DNA of 64,000 nt from Bacteroidales bacterium (GCA_017618715.1 JAFZTS010000067.1:62001-126000), one strand, 5' to 3'; shown: positions 36,090-45,168, counted from the first letter of the stretch. Notes: generated from the sequence alone by a model not told the origin. Made by a program: numbers and translations.

Positions 36090-36544
36090 CCGAGTTTGCT
36101 GAGGAGATCCTTCACCGCTGATGCGATAGCTTTGCCATCGGCCATTCCGGCGAGTTTCGCTGTGGCTTCCTTCATCACGCGTCCCATGTCCTTGGGACTT
36201 GTGGCGCCTATTTCGGTGATGATGGCCTTGATCTTTTCACCGATTTCTTCGGGTGAGAGTGCTTTGGGTAGAAATTCCTCCATTACCTTGACTTGTGCCA
36301 GTTCCTCGTCGGCCAGGTCCTGACGGCCTCCGGCAATGAACTGTTCGGCGGCATCCTTGCCCTTTTTCACCATCTTGGCGATAATCTTGAGGGCCTCACT
36401 GTCGGATAGCTCGCCATTGGCACCACCTGCGGTCTTGGCTTCGATAAACTCTTTCTTCACATTGCGGAGGGTATCGCGGCGTACTGCATCGCGATTTTTC
36501 ATGGCATTCTTGATGCCTTCGCTGATTTGCTCAAACAGATCCAT
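36086..36544 (-). CDS. yqeY: GatB/YqeY domain protein
   Basis: A 152-residue protein of the YqeY family, related to the tail of the GatB amidotransferase subunit and possibly linked to tRNA metabolism. It has MDLFEQISEGIKNAMKNRD, then LRNVKKEFIEAK, VKKGKDAAEQF and ATSPKDMGRVMKE in the expected order. The ATG at 36544 is chosen since the longer frame runs back across the promoter at 36627-36658. First gene of the run with dtd and deoC. Confidence 0.93.
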   Translation of the reverse strand: MDLFEQISEGIKNAMKNRDAVRRDTLRNVKKEFIEAKTAGGANGELSDSEALKIIAKMVKKGKDAAEQFIAGGRQDLADEELAQVKVMEEFLPKALSPEEIGEKIKAIITEIGATSPKDMGRVMKEATAKLAGMADGKAIASAVKDLLSKLG

Positions 36545-36626
36545 ATTATTATAGGTTATGAGGTATTGGGTTATGAGATTATGAGGTTGTTTGACCTTTG
36601 GATAATAAATCCTCGGATTCACGTGG

Positions 36627-36658
36627 CAAAGATAGGGATAAGTTGCGAGAAATGCAAA
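36627..36658 (-). promoter_or_regulatory. Promoter of yqeY-dtd-deoC
   Basis: On the minus strand TATCTTTG (36627-36634) and TTTG (36655-36658) are 20 bases apart. Confidence 0.85.
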
Positions 36659-36746
36659 TTTTGTCACCTAAAAGATGCAAAAATGGGCGAAAAAGTGTCG
36701 TTTTTGTTCAGTGTAAAATAAAAACATACTTTTTTTCGTTGAAATA

Positions 36747-36778
36747 TTTGGGAATTCAAAGAAATTCCCTTATCTTTG
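36747..36778 (+). promoter_or_regulatory. Promoter of the tRNA pair
   Basis: TTTG at 36747-36750 and TATCTTTG at 36771-36778 are 20 bases apart, about 28 bases before tRNA-His. Confidence 0.85.
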
Positions 36779-36806
36779 CACCCGCTAATCCAGATTTAGC
36801 CTACAT

Positions 36807-36881
36807 GGTGGGTATAGTTCAGTTGGTTAGAGCGACAGATTGTGGTTCTGTATGTCGTGGGTTCGAGTCCCACTACCCACC
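36807..36881 (+). tRNA. tRNA-His (GTG anticodon)
   Basis: The acceptor GTGGGTA (36808-36814) pairs with TACCCAC (36874-36880); the extra G at 36807 opposite C36881 is the hallmark of tRNA-His. The anticodon loop reads TTGTGGT with GTG. The T arm is GTGGG-TTCGAGT-CCCAC. No complete CCA is encoded. Confidence 0.95.
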
Positions 36882-36902
36882 CAGCTTTTTCAAAGCCTAT
36901 TT

Positions 36903-36974
36903 GGCGCTTTCATCTAGCGGTTAGGATACCGGCCTCTCACGCCGGGTACACGGGTTCGAGTCCCGTAGGCGCTA
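36903..36974 (+). tRNA. tRNA-Glu (CTC anticodon)
   Basis: A 72-base cloverleaf: acceptor GGCGCTT (36903-36909) with AGGCGCT (36967-36973) including G-T pairs, anticodon stem CCGGC/GCCGG around loop CTCTCAC giving CTC, and T arm ACGGG-TTCGAGT-CCCGT. Reads GAG codons. CCA is not encoded. Confidence 0.93.
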
Positions 36975-36977
36975 CGT

Positions 36978-37010
36978 AAAACCAATCATCGAAAGGTGAT
37001 TGGTTTTTTT
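36978..37010 (+). terminator. Terminator of the tRNA pair
   Basis: AAAACCAATCA (36978-36988) pairs with TGATTGGTTTT (36997-37007) across an 8-base loop, followed by more T bases. Confidence 0.85.
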
Positions 37011-37039
37011 CATTCTCTCAAGGGTATGTGCCGTGGAGT

Positions 37040-37888
37040 TTACAGGAATGACAGGTAGGGGAGGATCTGTTGAATCTGCTCGTCCGAGAACGTGGAGAGT
37101 TGTTGGAACTCAACGATTGAAGCGATTCGCTTGTGTCGAGTGCGATAACGAACGATTTCGACAGCTTGTTCGTGCGAGATGTAGGGATGGCGTTGCAGTT
37201 CGGACACCGTCGCGGCATTGATGTGTATAAGGCGAAGTCGGGTGGCATCGGCTGTGAACCAAACCGTACACCATTCCTCCATGTAATCTTTTGCTGCATC
37301 CCAAGTAAGGAATTCCTGTAGTTGCCATGGATTGTAGAAACCTCCATAACGTTGACGATATTTGAGAATCACCGAAGCCGTGCGCTCCGCGATACCCGGT
37401 ATGCGGATGAGTGTCAGGCTGTCGATAATATTGATGTCAAATAGGTGAGCCTCTGTGAACTTGCGTGGGCGTTCTTCAGGCATGGAAGAGAGTTGCGCAG
37501 CGGTTTGAGTAGTACTGGAATCCTTCGCACTATCGAGTGTGGTAGAAGATTTGTCAGAAGTTTGTGGCAATATGTCTATGGTTGAACTATTTTGTTTCTG
37601 TGTAGTCGAAACTTGGCGATTTTGGTTGTAGCTATTTCGGCGATAGGAGTGATCGTAGGTGTTGTTCCTTCGACTGTAATTCCGTCCGGGGGTGGTATAG
37701 GGTGGAATCCTTAATCGCGTAGTGTCGGCGAGGAGTTGTGCCACTTGAGCTTCGAGCACTTCGATTCGCTCCTCTTGCTTGTGCATAGTAACGAAGAAAC
37801 GTGCAACACTGATGCCCATCAGAAAAACTATGAGCACCAGCAAACCACGTTGCAGGTAGGGAGGTATCAGCTTGCGATTATTGGACAT
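37040..37888 (-). CDS. Membrane-anchored helix-hairpin-helix protein (ComEA-like)
   Basis: A 282-residue protein. An N-terminal membrane helix (GLLVLIVFLMGISVARFFV, about residues 16-34) is followed by a short coiled-coil stretch, a low-complexity S/T/N/R-rich linker (about 60-155) and two C-terminal helix-hairpin-helix units, TLIRIPGIAERTASVILKYR near residue 180 and INAATVSELQRHP near 235, as in ComEA DNA-binding proteins. It may bind DNA at the cell envelope for uptake; other competence genes are not visible. The ATG at 37888 (MSNNRKL) is preferred, since an upstream ATG adds residues that overlap the terminator. No dedicated promoter was identified. Confidence 0.75.
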   Translation of the reverse strand: MSNNRKLIPPYLQRGLLVLIVFLMGISVARFFVTMHKQEERIEVLEAQVAQLLADTTRLRIPPYTTPGRNYSRRNNTYDHSYRRNSYNQNRQVSTTQKQNSSTIDILPQTSDKSSTTLDSAKDSSTTQTAAQLSSMPEERPRKFTEAHLFDINIIDSLTLIRIPGIAERTASVILKYRQRYGGFYNPWQLQEFLTWDAAKDYMEEWCTVWFTADATRLRLIHINAATVSELQRHPYISHEQAVEIVRYRTRHKRIASIVEFQQLSTFSDEQIQQILPYLSFL

Positions 37889-37924
37889 TCTCTTGTATCG
37901 TGTGTATGAAATATAAAAAAATAT

Positions 37925-37962
37925 GCCAAATGGGATACATGTAGGTGTGTATCCCATTCGGC
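37925..37962 (-). terminator. Terminator of the glycogen operon
   Basis: Bases 37925-37938 and 37949-37962 form a 14-bp stem with one mismatch and a 10-base loop. On the minus strand, after the GH57 stop, it ends in ATATTTTTTTATA. Confidence 0.85.
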
Positions 37963-37992
37963 AATATATGGAAAATGATCTAGGTCAGAGCT

Positions 37993-39339
37993 TTATTTCT
38001 CTTCCTTCTTGGCGGCAGGCTTCTTGGCAGCAGGCTTTTTGGCGGCTGGTTTCTTGGCAGCAGCCTTCTTCTCCTCGAGTTTCTTCTCGGCCTTCTCAAG
38101 CTGAGCCTGGAGTTTTTCGATCACCTTGCCCTGCTCATTGATTTGCTTCAAGAGCGGGTTAAGCTCCTCGTTCTCTACCTCCTCGGGGAATTCCTGCTTC
38201 AGGCGGATCTCCATGTCGCTCACAATGTTCATGTAGTTGGTGAATGCATCGAAGCTGGAGTCATAGGGTGAGAATGGAACGTAGGCACCCATCTTGGTGG
38301 ACATGAACTTGAAGTGGTCAGCCGAAAGCAGGTAAGCGAAGTCCTGACGGAGAATCTCGTTGTTGGACATGTGCAGACGCTCGGAAATCGAGTAGATGGC
38401 ACGGATAGCCTCGTTCTGCAGGTCGTTGCCCCTCCAAGCGCTGACGTCCTTGTCGTAGCCGTCCCAAGAGATCGGGTGACCGACGTTGGCAACAGCGATA
38501 GGTGAGATGTTCTCCCAGCACTCGGCAGGAGTGGCGAAGCGGATTTCCTTCTGCTCGGCGAAGTATGGCAGGGCCTTGAAGAAGTTGAAGATGCCGCTCG
38601 ACTCGGGATTCATGCCTCCGATGACATCGAAGTTCATGGCGATGAGATAAACCTTTTCTTCGGCAGGAGAATCAGCAATCCAGCTAATGTACTGGCCAGC
38701 GTCGAGACCATACTGGAAGTTGAGGCAGATATCCTCTGAAAGCTTGGTGTTGCGGAACATCAGGCCCACATCCTGCTTGGCGGCGGTGGAGTAAACATAG
38801 TTGGGCGACTTCCAGCCAAGGACGTGGCGGGTTCCCTCGGTTACGACACCCTTGAAGCCCATAGCGGCGATCTCGGCACCGATTTCATCATTGTAGATGA
38901 AGCCCGTGTTGACGAAGGTCTTGGAGTTGTACTGGAAGGTGTCGGAGATGATCTTCTTCTGAAGGTCAACCTGATATTTGAAGTCCTCGGGATCGACGAG
39001 CGAAGAGAGCGAGTGCGAATAGGTCTCGCAGCAGAGCTCGCAGCAACCGGTGGCTACCAGTTCGCGTACGCAATCGAGGAACTCAGGGCAATACATCTCG
39101 AACTGCTCCATGGCTACACCCGAAATGGAAAGGGCAACCTTGAACTTCTTTTCGGATGCCTCAATCATCTCAAGGAGCATCTTCGAAGCGGGAATATAGC
39201 TCTGATATGCCAGACGCTTCAGGATTTCTTCGTTGGCATAATCGTCATAATAGTAATGGTCTGCACCAATATCGTAGAAACGATATTTCTTCAGACGGAA
39301 AGGCTGATGTATCTCAAACAGCAAACAGATGGTTTTCAT
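37993..39339 (-). CDS. GH57 family alpha-glucan hydrolase
   Basis: A 448-residue GH57-type protein (amylase or 4-alpha-glucanotransferase group). It starts MKTICLLFEIHQPFRLKKYR, the family's N-terminal His-containing strand, and continues with a VVTEGTRHVLG segment carrying the likely catalytic Glu and AMNFDVIGGMN with the likely Asp. The last 60 residues form a coiled coil and a Lys/Ala-rich repeat tail (AAAKKPAAKKP repeated), which is unusual and probably flexible. Start at 39339 (MKTIC) is chosen over MLIMKT three codons upstream. Third gene of the glycogen operon with GH133 and GT4. It probably acts on storage glycogen in the cytoplasm. Confidence 0.85.
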   Translation of the reverse strand: MKTICLLFEIHQPFRLKKYRFYDIGADHYYYDDYANEEILKRLAYQSYIPASKMLLEMIEASEKKFKVALSISGVAMEQFEMYCPEFLDCVRELVATGCCELCCETYSHSLSSLVDPEDFKYQVDLQKKIISDTFQYNSKTFVNTGFIYNDEIGAEIAAMGFKGVVTEGTRHVLGWKSPNYVYSTAAKQDVGLMFRNTKLSEDICLNFQYGLDAGQYISWIADSPAEEKVYLIAMNFDVIGGMNPESSGIFNFFKALPYFAEQKEIRFATPAECWENISPIAVANVGHPISWDGYDKDVSAWRGNDLQNEAIRAIYSISERLHMSNNEILRQDFAYLLSADHFKFMSTKMGAYVPFSPYDSSFDAFTNYMNIVSDMEIRLKQEFPEEVENEELNPLLKQINEQGKVIEKLQAQLEKAEKKLEEKKAAAKKPAAKKPAAKKPAAKKEEK

Positions 39340-39388
39340 AATTAACAATTAATATTATATAATTAACAATTAAATTCCTGGTCGCTGT

Positions 39389-40672
39389 TTAGGACCAGCC
39401 TAATAATCTCTTGTAAGCGTCAACAACACGGCGGCCCACCTTTTCCCAAGTGATCTGGTTGACCTCGTTGCGACCCTTTTCTTGCATGAACTTGTGGAGT
39501 TCCGGATAGGTAATAAGGGCATACATGGCATCGGCCATGGCATCGATATCCCAGTAGTCGCACTTGAAGCAGTAGTCGAGAATCTCACCGCAGCCCGACT
39601 GCTTCGAGATGATCGAAGGCACACCGCACTGCATGGCCTCAAGTGGGGAAATACCGAATGGTTCGGATACCGAAGGCATCACATAGACATCGCTGACCTT
39701 GAACATTTCATACACCTGCTTGCCGCGAAGGAAGCCGGTGAAGTGGAAGCGGTCGGCCAGTCCCTTCTGTGCTACCAGATGGATCATCTGCTCCATCAGG
39801 TCGCCATTGCCTGCCATAACGACACGTGCGTTGGGTGCCTTCTGCAAGCAGCGAGAGGCGGCTTCAACGAAGTATTCGCAGCCTTTCTGTGCCGTGATAC
39901 GGCCCAGAAAGGTGATGACCTTTTCATCGGTGCCTCGCTTGGCTTCCATGTCAAGCACTTCCTGCGACATGGGTTCCACGGCATTGTGCATAGCGATACA
40001 CTTGGCAGGATCCTGATGATAATGGTTGATGACTGTCTGACGTGTCAGCTCGGATACGCACTGGATCTGGTCGGCATTGTTCATGCCGTCGAGCTCGATC
40101 TTGAAGGTTGGGTCGTTGGCATCGCACATGCCTCGTGTACGGTCGAACTGTGTGGCGTGAACGTGGATGACGAGAGGCTTGCCGGTCACCTGCTTGGCAT
40201 GGATGCCGGCAGGGTAGGTGAGCCAGTCATGCGCATGGATTACATCGAAACCGCCATGCTGCAATACCTTGCGTGCAATGACACCTGCAACGATGGAATA
40301 GTTGTTGATTTCCTCCAGCAGGTTTTTGGGATATTTGCCCGAGAACTCGATGCATCCGAGGTCATTGGTGTAGAGGTTGCTGAAATCAGCGTAGATGCAG
40401 TTGCGCAGGTCGTAATATTCCTGGGGATCCATCACATGACCCTGACGCTTCTGTACGTAGTCCCAATCGACGTCCTTCCATACCACTGGCGTATTGGAAG
40501 CGCCAATGATGTGTACGAAGTCTTTGATTTCGTCGCCTTGTGGCTTTGGCAGGACAAAGGTGACATCACATTCTCCTGTGTTGACGACACCACGCACGAT
40601 ACCGAACGAGGCGGGTCCGAGACCACCGAGGATATGAGGAGGCCATTCCCAGCCAAACATTAATGCTTTCAT
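39389..40672 (-). CDS. GT4/GT5-type alpha-glucan glycosyltransferase
   Basis: A 427-residue retaining GT-B glycosyltransferase. The N-terminal MKALMFGWEWPPHILGGLGPA and DVIHAHDWLTYPAG are typical of glycogen-synthase-like enzymes, and the C-terminal half has ITFLGRITAQKGCEYFV and the E-x7-E motif SEPFGISPLEAMQCG. Unlike the GT5 fragment at 11316-12149 it contains both Rossmann domains and may be the real glycogen-chain synthase here. Sits 19 bases after the GH133 stop and before GH57. Sugar donor is unknown. Confidence 0.88.
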   Translation of the reverse strand: MKALMFGWEWPPHILGGLGPASFGIVRGVVNTGECDVTFVLPKPQGDEIKDFVHIIGASNTPVVWKDVDWDYVQKRQGHVMDPQEYYDLRNCIYADFSNLYTNDLGCIEFSGKYPKNLLEEINNYSIVAGVIARKVLQHGGFDVIHAHDWLTYPAGIHAKQVTGKPLVIHVHATQFDRTRGMCDANDPTFKIELDGMNNADQIQCVSELTRQTVINHYHQDPAKCIAMHNAVEPMSQEVLDMEAKRGTDEKVITFLGRITAQKGCEYFVEAASRCLQKAPNARVVMAGNGDLMEQMIHLVAQKGLADRFHFTGFLRGKQVYEMFKVSDVYVMPSVSEPFGISPLEAMQCGVPSIISKQSGCGEILDYCFKCDYWDIDAMADAMYALITYPELHKFMQEKGRNEVNQITWEKVGRRVVDAYKRLLGWS

Positions 40673-40691
40673 GTTTATTCTGGATTATATT

Positions 40692-42653
40692 TTATTGTTT
40701 TTTTCTTGTTTGCGCAACGTAACGATCCAGGAAGTCAAGGGCACGCAGGATCTCGGCCTGGTTGATAGAGAGCGACTGTGCTCCATGTCCGCGGAATGGC
40801 GGGTTGCCATCATAGACTTCCGACACAGTGCCGATGCAGTGACGGCCCATCTCTTCCTCGTAGGCCCATAGGCGACGAGTGATGAAGGCGACGCCTGAGT
40901 TGGTGAACACCGAAAGATAGGCTTCGGCATAGATGCCGAGGAGCCATGGCCAGCAGGCACCGTTGTGATAGGCGGCATTACGCTGGCTGACATTACCCCA
41001 ATAGTTGGGACGATAGAGTCCGGCGGTAGGTGTCAACGAACGGATGCCCTTGGGCGTCAGCAATTCTCTGGTCACCATGTCGAGCACAGCCTTGCGTTCG
41101 GGCTTGGTGAATGGAGTATAGCGCAGGCCGATGGCGAAGAGCTGGTTCGGGCGAACGTCAGCACACTTGAAGTCCTCGGTAATGTAGTCATAGAGATAAC
41201 CCGTCGGTGTGGTGAACAGGCGCTTGAAGTTGGCCTCGTACTTCTCGGCAAGCAGGTCGAGAGCTTCGATCTTGTCGGCATTCTTCTTGGCATCCACCTT
41301 ATACAGGTCGATCAGCAGTTTGACGGCATTGTACCAGAGGGCATTGAACTCAACGATATAGCCGGTGCGGTAGGTGATGGGATGATTGAATTCGGTAGCA
41401 TTCATCCAAGTGATGGCCTGTCCTGCTGCATCTACATATACCAAACCGTTCTCACGCACCTCCAGATCGGAGTTGCCATCGACGATGTAGTTGATCACCT
41501 CCTCAACAAAGTCTCCGTACTTGGCGGCAGCCTTCTCGAAGCCGGCGCGAAGGGCATATTGCTGCACGGCCCAAACGGCCCATAGCGGGATGTCGGGGAA
41601 GTTGATCTCGTGAATCGTCTTGTCAACCTCGTTGTTATGCATGTAGTTAAGCAATGCCTCGATGCCGCTTGCCATGATCTTGTGATACTCCGGCTCGTCA
41701 CCGATGACGAGGGTAGAACCGGGCACGGCGATGAACTGGTCGCGTGCACGTACCTTGAACCAAGGATAACCGGCGATGATATAATCCTTACCGTCACGTT
41801 CAATGATGTTGCTGGTGGCAGAGATCTTGAGGCAATTGAAGAAACTGTCGCGTGTGGTGCGGAGCTTCATCTCGCGTGTGAAGAGTGCCTTTAGTCCATT
41901 CGTCTTGATGGGTGTGATGCCTCCCGAGAAGACGACGCTTTCGCCCTTCTTGATTGAAAACTCGAAATAGCCAGGCATGAAGAGGTCTTCCTTGTAGCCA
42001 TAGCCGCGCACTTGCTCGCGCGGATATTCCACACCAATGTTCCAGTCGGGGTGACTGTGCCACTGGTTCTCTTTCGAGAGCTGCATGTAGAGAGTGGGAT
42101 AGCCAGGGTAGAGGCAGGAGCCGATGCCATTCTCCACAACCTCGTAGTTGTAGTTCACCTGATTGTTGCGCTGGGTGAGCTCATTTACATTGCGGAAGGC
42201 CAGTTGTGGGCGCAGCCTCAATGTGGTCTCACTGTGGGCATCGACCAAGGTGTAACGGATGATGACACGTGGCTCGTGGAGCACGACAAGGCTTTCACGA
42301 GTCAGGATGACACCACCCACACGATAGGTGTTGGTGGAGATGGTTTCACAATTAAACTCACGGATGTACTTGTGTCCACGAGGGGCAAAGGTGTCACCCT
42401 CATACTTGTGGATACCAAGATTGAACTCTGCACCATGCTGAATGACAGTCTCATCGAGGGATGAAAGCAAAACATGGTTGTCGTCATCCAACTCCGGGAT
42501 AGGAATCACCAACAAGCCGTGGTACTTGCGGGTGTTGCATCCGGTCACCGAAGTGCTCGAGTAGGCACCGCTTTTGTTTGTGCGGAGATACTCGATGTCA
42601 AGAGATTGCTCAAGGTTGGTAAGCAGAGTCTTGTCAAACTTCAGATAGCTCAT
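40692..42653 (-). CDS. Glycogen debranching enzyme, amylo-alpha-1,6-glucosidase (GH133)
   Basis: A 653-residue protein with an N-terminal bacterial debranching domain (SGAYSSTSVTGCNTRKYHGL, then the RGHKYIREFN region) and a C-terminal six-hairpin glucosidase domain (YIIAGYPWFKVRARDQFIAV, GNSDLEVRENGLVYVDAAGQ, YWGNVSQRNAAYHNGACWPW). It removes alpha-1,6 branches of glycogen in the cytoplasm. First gene of a three-gene leftward operon with a good promoter, GH133-GT4-GH57, an arrangement I recall from other Bacteroidales. Confidence 0.92.
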   Translation of the reverse strand: MSYLKFDKTLLTNLEQSLDIEYLRTNKSGAYSSTSVTGCNTRKYHGLLVIPIPELDDDNHVLLSSLDETVIQHGAEFNLGIHKYEGDTFAPRGHKYIREFNCETISTNTYRVGGVILTRESLVVLHEPRVIIRYTLVDAHSETTLRLRPQLAFRNVNELTQRNNQVNYNYEVVENGIGSCLYPGYPTLYMQLSKENQWHSHPDWNIGVEYPREQVRGYGYKEDLFMPGYFEFSIKKGESVVFSGGITPIKTNGLKALFTREMKLRTTRDSFFNCLKISATSNIIERDGKDYIIAGYPWFKVRARDQFIAVPGSTLVIGDEPEYHKIMASGIEALLNYMHNNEVDKTIHEINFPDIPLWAVWAVQQYALRAGFEKAAAKYGDFVEEVINYIVDGNSDLEVRENGLVYVDAAGQAITWMNATEFNHPITYRTGYIVEFNALWYNAVKLLIDLYKVDAKKNADKIEALDLLAEKYEANFKRLFTTPTGYLYDYITEDFKCADVRPNQLFAIGLRYTPFTKPERKAVLDMVTRELLTPKGIRSLTPTAGLYRPNYWGNVSQRNAAYHNGACWPWLLGIYAEAYLSVFTNSGVAFITRRLWAYEEEMGRHCIGTVSEVYDGNPPFRGHGAQSLSINQAEILRALDFLDRYVAQTRKKQ

Positions 42654-42726
42654 ATAGATTAGATTATCGGGTATAATTTGGTTGATACACGGTATATGCG
42701 TGCCTTGAAGACACTATATTTCGTCG

Positions 42727-42758
42727 CAAATATAACGGAAAGTTTCCAAGAATCCAAA
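42727..42758 (-). promoter_or_regulatory. Promoter of the glycogen operon
   Basis: On the minus strand TATATTTG (42727-42734) and TTTG (42755-42758) are 20 bases apart, 74 bases before the GH133 ATG. Confidence 0.85.
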
Positions 42759-42853
42759 TTTTTTGGCAAAATAGTGCGATTTTTCACACTATATTTGTCA
42801 ATTTTATGTTTTCGAGCATAAAAAACAATTGTAATCGCAAAAAAAACAAACGT

Positions 42854-42887
42854 TTTGGCGAACGTAAAAATATAATGTGTACTTTTG
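42854..42887 (+). promoter_or_regulatory. Promoter of tetR-fabG-rluA
   Basis: TTTG at 42854-42857 and TACTTTTG at 42880-42887 with a 22-base spacer, slightly long. Confidence 0.65.
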
Positions 42888-42897
42888 CACACAAATA

Positions 42898-42933
42898 ATG
42901 AAAGTGAGCAATTCTGCTCCCGCTATAGTATGA
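42898..42933 (+). CDS. Possible 11-residue upstream peptide overlapping the tetR start
   Basis: ATG at 42898 opens an 11-codon frame (MKVSNSAPAIV) whose TGA overlaps the tetR ATG by three bases. It begins only 10 bases after the promoter element. It may couple translation into tetR; there is no other evidence for the peptide. Confidence 0.3.
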   Translation: MKVSNSAPAIV

Positions 42934-43538
42934 GTGTAAATACGAGATCAGAACTGATAGAAGTGGCACGTCAGCTGTTCGCCACGAAGGGCTTCGACAA
43001 TACGACAATGAACGAGATTGCCGCAAGGTCGGAGAAGGGAAGACGTACGCTTTATACGTATTTCAAGTCGAAGTCGGAGATTTTCCTGGCTGTCGTTGAC
43101 AGTGAGATGAGCCACATCATCGAGGCCATCGAAGAGATACCTCCGCTCGAGATTCCTGCTGACGAGAAGCTCAAGCGCTATATTATTTGCCGCCTCGACC
43201 AGGTGCGCAATACGGTGATCCGTAATGGTTCGCTCAAGGCGGAATTCTTCCGTGATGTCATCCAGCTCGAACATGCGCGTCGTCGTCTTGATGTACGTGA
43301 ACTGAGTATCTTGCGCAGCATCCTGCAGCAGGGCATCGAGGAGGGAACTTTCGACATCGACAATGCTTCGGTCGTAGCCGTCACGATTCATTATGCCTTG
43401 CGTGGCTTGGATTTGCCCAACATCCGTGGACAATTCACCGCGCTGGGTGTCCCCACGGCTCGACTGCGTGAGTGCATTTTCAAGATGATCTTCTATGGGA
43501 TTGTCCGTACTCATTCGCGTTCATATACACATTATTAA
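42930..43538 (+). CDS. TetR/AcrR family transcriptional regulator
   Basis: A 202-residue regulator. The N-terminal helix-turn-helix reads RSELIEVARQLFATKGFDNT, then TMNEIAARSEKGRRTLYTYF, the canonical TetR recognition helix region. The C-terminal ligand domain is family-typical in length but not assignable to a ligand. It lies 25 bases before fabG and probably shares a transcript with fabG and rluA. Control of fatty acid synthesis, as in FabR-like regulators, is possible but unproved. Start at 42930 is supported by the position of the promoter. Confidence 0.9.
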   Translation: MSVNTRSELIEVARQLFATKGFDNTTMNEIAARSEKGRRTLYTYFKSKSEIFLAVVDSEMSHIIEAIEEIPPLEIPADEKLKRYIICRLDQVRNTVIRNGSLKAEFFRDVIQLEHARRRLDVRELSILRSILQQGIEEGTFDIDNASVVAVTIHYALRGLDLPNIRGQFTALGVPTARLRECIFKMIFYGIVRTHSRSYTHY

Positions 43539-43563
43539 ATATAAATAAGAAAAAAAACTGTTT

Positions 43564-44322
43564 ATGAAACTACTCGAAGGAAAAGTGGCACTCATCACGG
43601 GTGCCGCCCGTGGCATTGGCAATGCCATTGCCCACAAGTTTGCAGCTGAAGGAGCAGATATCGCGTTCACCGATCTCGCGCTCAACGACGAACATCTTGC
43701 CAACATCAACCGTGCAGCTGAAGAGATTGCAGCCCATGGTGTCAAGTGCATCGGTTACGCCTCGAATGCAGCCGACTTCGCCGAGACCGAGGCTGTAGTG
43801 GCCAAGATCAAGGAAGACTTCGGTCGTATCGATATCCTTGTCAACAATGCAGGTATCACCAAGGACGGACTTATGCTTCGTATGTCTGAGGCCCAGTGGG
43901 ATGCTGTAATCAACGTCAACCTCAAGTCGGCTTTCAACTTCATTCATGCATGTTGCCCCATCATGCTTCGTCAGAAGGGTGGTTCCATCATCAACATGTC
44001 ATCTGTCGTCGGTGTTCACGGCAATGCCGGCCAGTGCAACTATTCGGCTTCAAAGGCCGGAATGATTGCCCTCGCCAAGTCCATTGCCCAGGAAATGGGT
44101 CCCAAGGGCATCCGTGCCAACGCTGTTGCTCCTGGCTTTATTGAGACAGCTATGACTGCCCAGTTGCCACAGGCAGTGCGCGACGAGTGGATGAAGAAGA
44201 TACCGCTTCGCCGAGGTGGACAGACCGAGGACATCGCCAACGTCTGCGTATTCCTTGCCAGCGACATGTCGAGCTACGTCAGCGGTCAGGTCATCCAGAT
44301 CGATGGCGGCATGAATATGTGA
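43564..44322 (+). CDS. fabG: 3-oxoacyl-[acyl-carrier-protein] reductase
   Basis: A 252-residue SDR that reduces beta-ketoacyl-ACP with NADPH in fatty acid synthesis. TGAARGIGNAIAHKF at residues 10-24, VNNAGITKDGLMLRMS, SSVVGVHGNAGQCNYSASK (Y160, K164) and the GQVIQIDGGMNM end are close to typical FabG. The TGA overlaps the ATG of the next gene. Position after tetR suggests shared control. Other SDR substrates remain possible, but the LMLRMSEAQWD segment favours FabG. Confidence 0.92.
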   Translation: MKLLEGKVALITGAARGIGNAIAHKFAAEGADIAFTDLALNDEHLANINRAAEEIAAHGVKCIGYASNAADFAETEAVVAKIKEDFGRIDILVNNAGITKDGLMLRMSEAQWDAVINVNLKSAFNFIHACCPIMLRQKGGSIINMSSVVGVHGNAGQCNYSASKAGMIALAKSIAQEMGPKGIRANAVAPGFIETAMTAQLPQAVRDEWMKKIPLRRGGQTEDIANVCVFLASDMSSYVSGQVIQIDGGMNM

Positions 44323-45032
44323 TGGAGATAATCTACGAAGACAACCATATCCTCGCTGTCAACAAGACTTGCCACGAAATCGTGCAAGCTGACAAGACAG
44401 GCGACGAGCCATTGTCTGAGACGCTCAAGCGACTCATCAAGGAGCGCGATTCGAAGCCAGGCAATGTCTTTCTGGGTGTAACCCACCGTTTGGACCGCCC
44501 CACTACTGGCGTGGTTCTGTTTGCCAAGACCAGCAAGGCGCTTGAAAGATTAAACCGTATGTTTTCGAGTGGTGAGGTGCACAAGACGTATTGGTGCATT
44601 GTCGAGAATGTTTGGGCTGCCGACAAGTCAAGGCTCGAAGAAAGCCTTCCTCCGAAAGAGCAGGACTTGACGGATTATCTCGTCCGCAACGAGAAGCAGA
44701 ACCGTTCCTACGCTTACAACGAGCCCCATGAGGGTGCCAAGGAAGCGCGTCTGCACTATCGTGTTATGGCAACGACCGAGCGATATGCACTCCTTGAGGT
44801 TCAGCTCTATACCGGTCGTCATCATCAGATACGTTGTCAGCTTGCCAATATCGGTTTGCCAATCAAGGGAGACTTGAAATACGGGGCTCCACGTTCGAAT
44901 CCTGATGGAGGTATTTCGCTCCATTCGCGTCGGGTCCAATTCATCCATCCTGTTTCCAAACAGGAGGTTGTCATTCTTGCACCTGTGCCCGACGACAATC
45001 TATGGAAGGCCCTTGCCAACCAATTGGCATAA
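44322..45032 (+). CDS. RluA family pseudouridine synthase
   Basis: A 236-residue synthase that converts uridine to pseudouridine in rRNA or tRNA. The catalytic motif is HRLDRPTTGVVLF with D58, and GRHHQIRCQLANIGLPI and GDLKYGA follow, as in RluA and RluD. No S4 domain is present, so it resembles the short RluA-type form. The ATG shares a base with the fabG stop (TGATG). Target RNA is unknown. Confidence 0.92.
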   Translation: MEIIYEDNHILAVNKTCHEIVQADKTGDEPLSETLKRLIKERDSKPGNVFLGVTHRLDRPTTGVVLFAKTSKALERLNRMFSSGEVHKTYWCIVENVWAADKSRLEESLPPKEQDLTDYLVRNEKQNRSYAYNEPHEGAKEARLHYRVMATTERYALLEVQLYTGRHHQIRCQLANIGLPIKGDLKYGAPRSNPDGGISLHSRRVQFIHPVSKQEVVILAPVPDDNLWKALANQLA

Positions 45033-45039
45033 GCGTTTG

Positions 45040-45076
45040 TCCTCTCCGGAATTCTTCGGAGAGGATATTCTTTTTC
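45040..45076 (+). terminator. Terminator of tetR-fabG-rluA
   Basis: TCCTCTCCG (45040-45048) pairs with CGGAGAGGA (45057-45065), followed by a T-rich tail with TCTTTTTC. Confidence 0.85.
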
Positions 45077-45168
45077 TGCAATTTTGATTTATTTAAATTC
45101 CTTTTTCCGCATGAAAAACTGAATTTGCCCACAAAAACGGGGATTTTTTTAAAATAGTTGTTGCAAAT

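Noticed and set aside
37993..38170. Frameshift or fusion at the Lys/Ala tail of the GH57 protein
   Set aside because: The frame is intact and the low-complexity tail is continuous with a coiled coil; it looks like a natural extension.
39482..40663. Open frame of 393 codons opposite the GT4 gene
   Set aside because: An antisense shadow of a gene with clear GT motifs.
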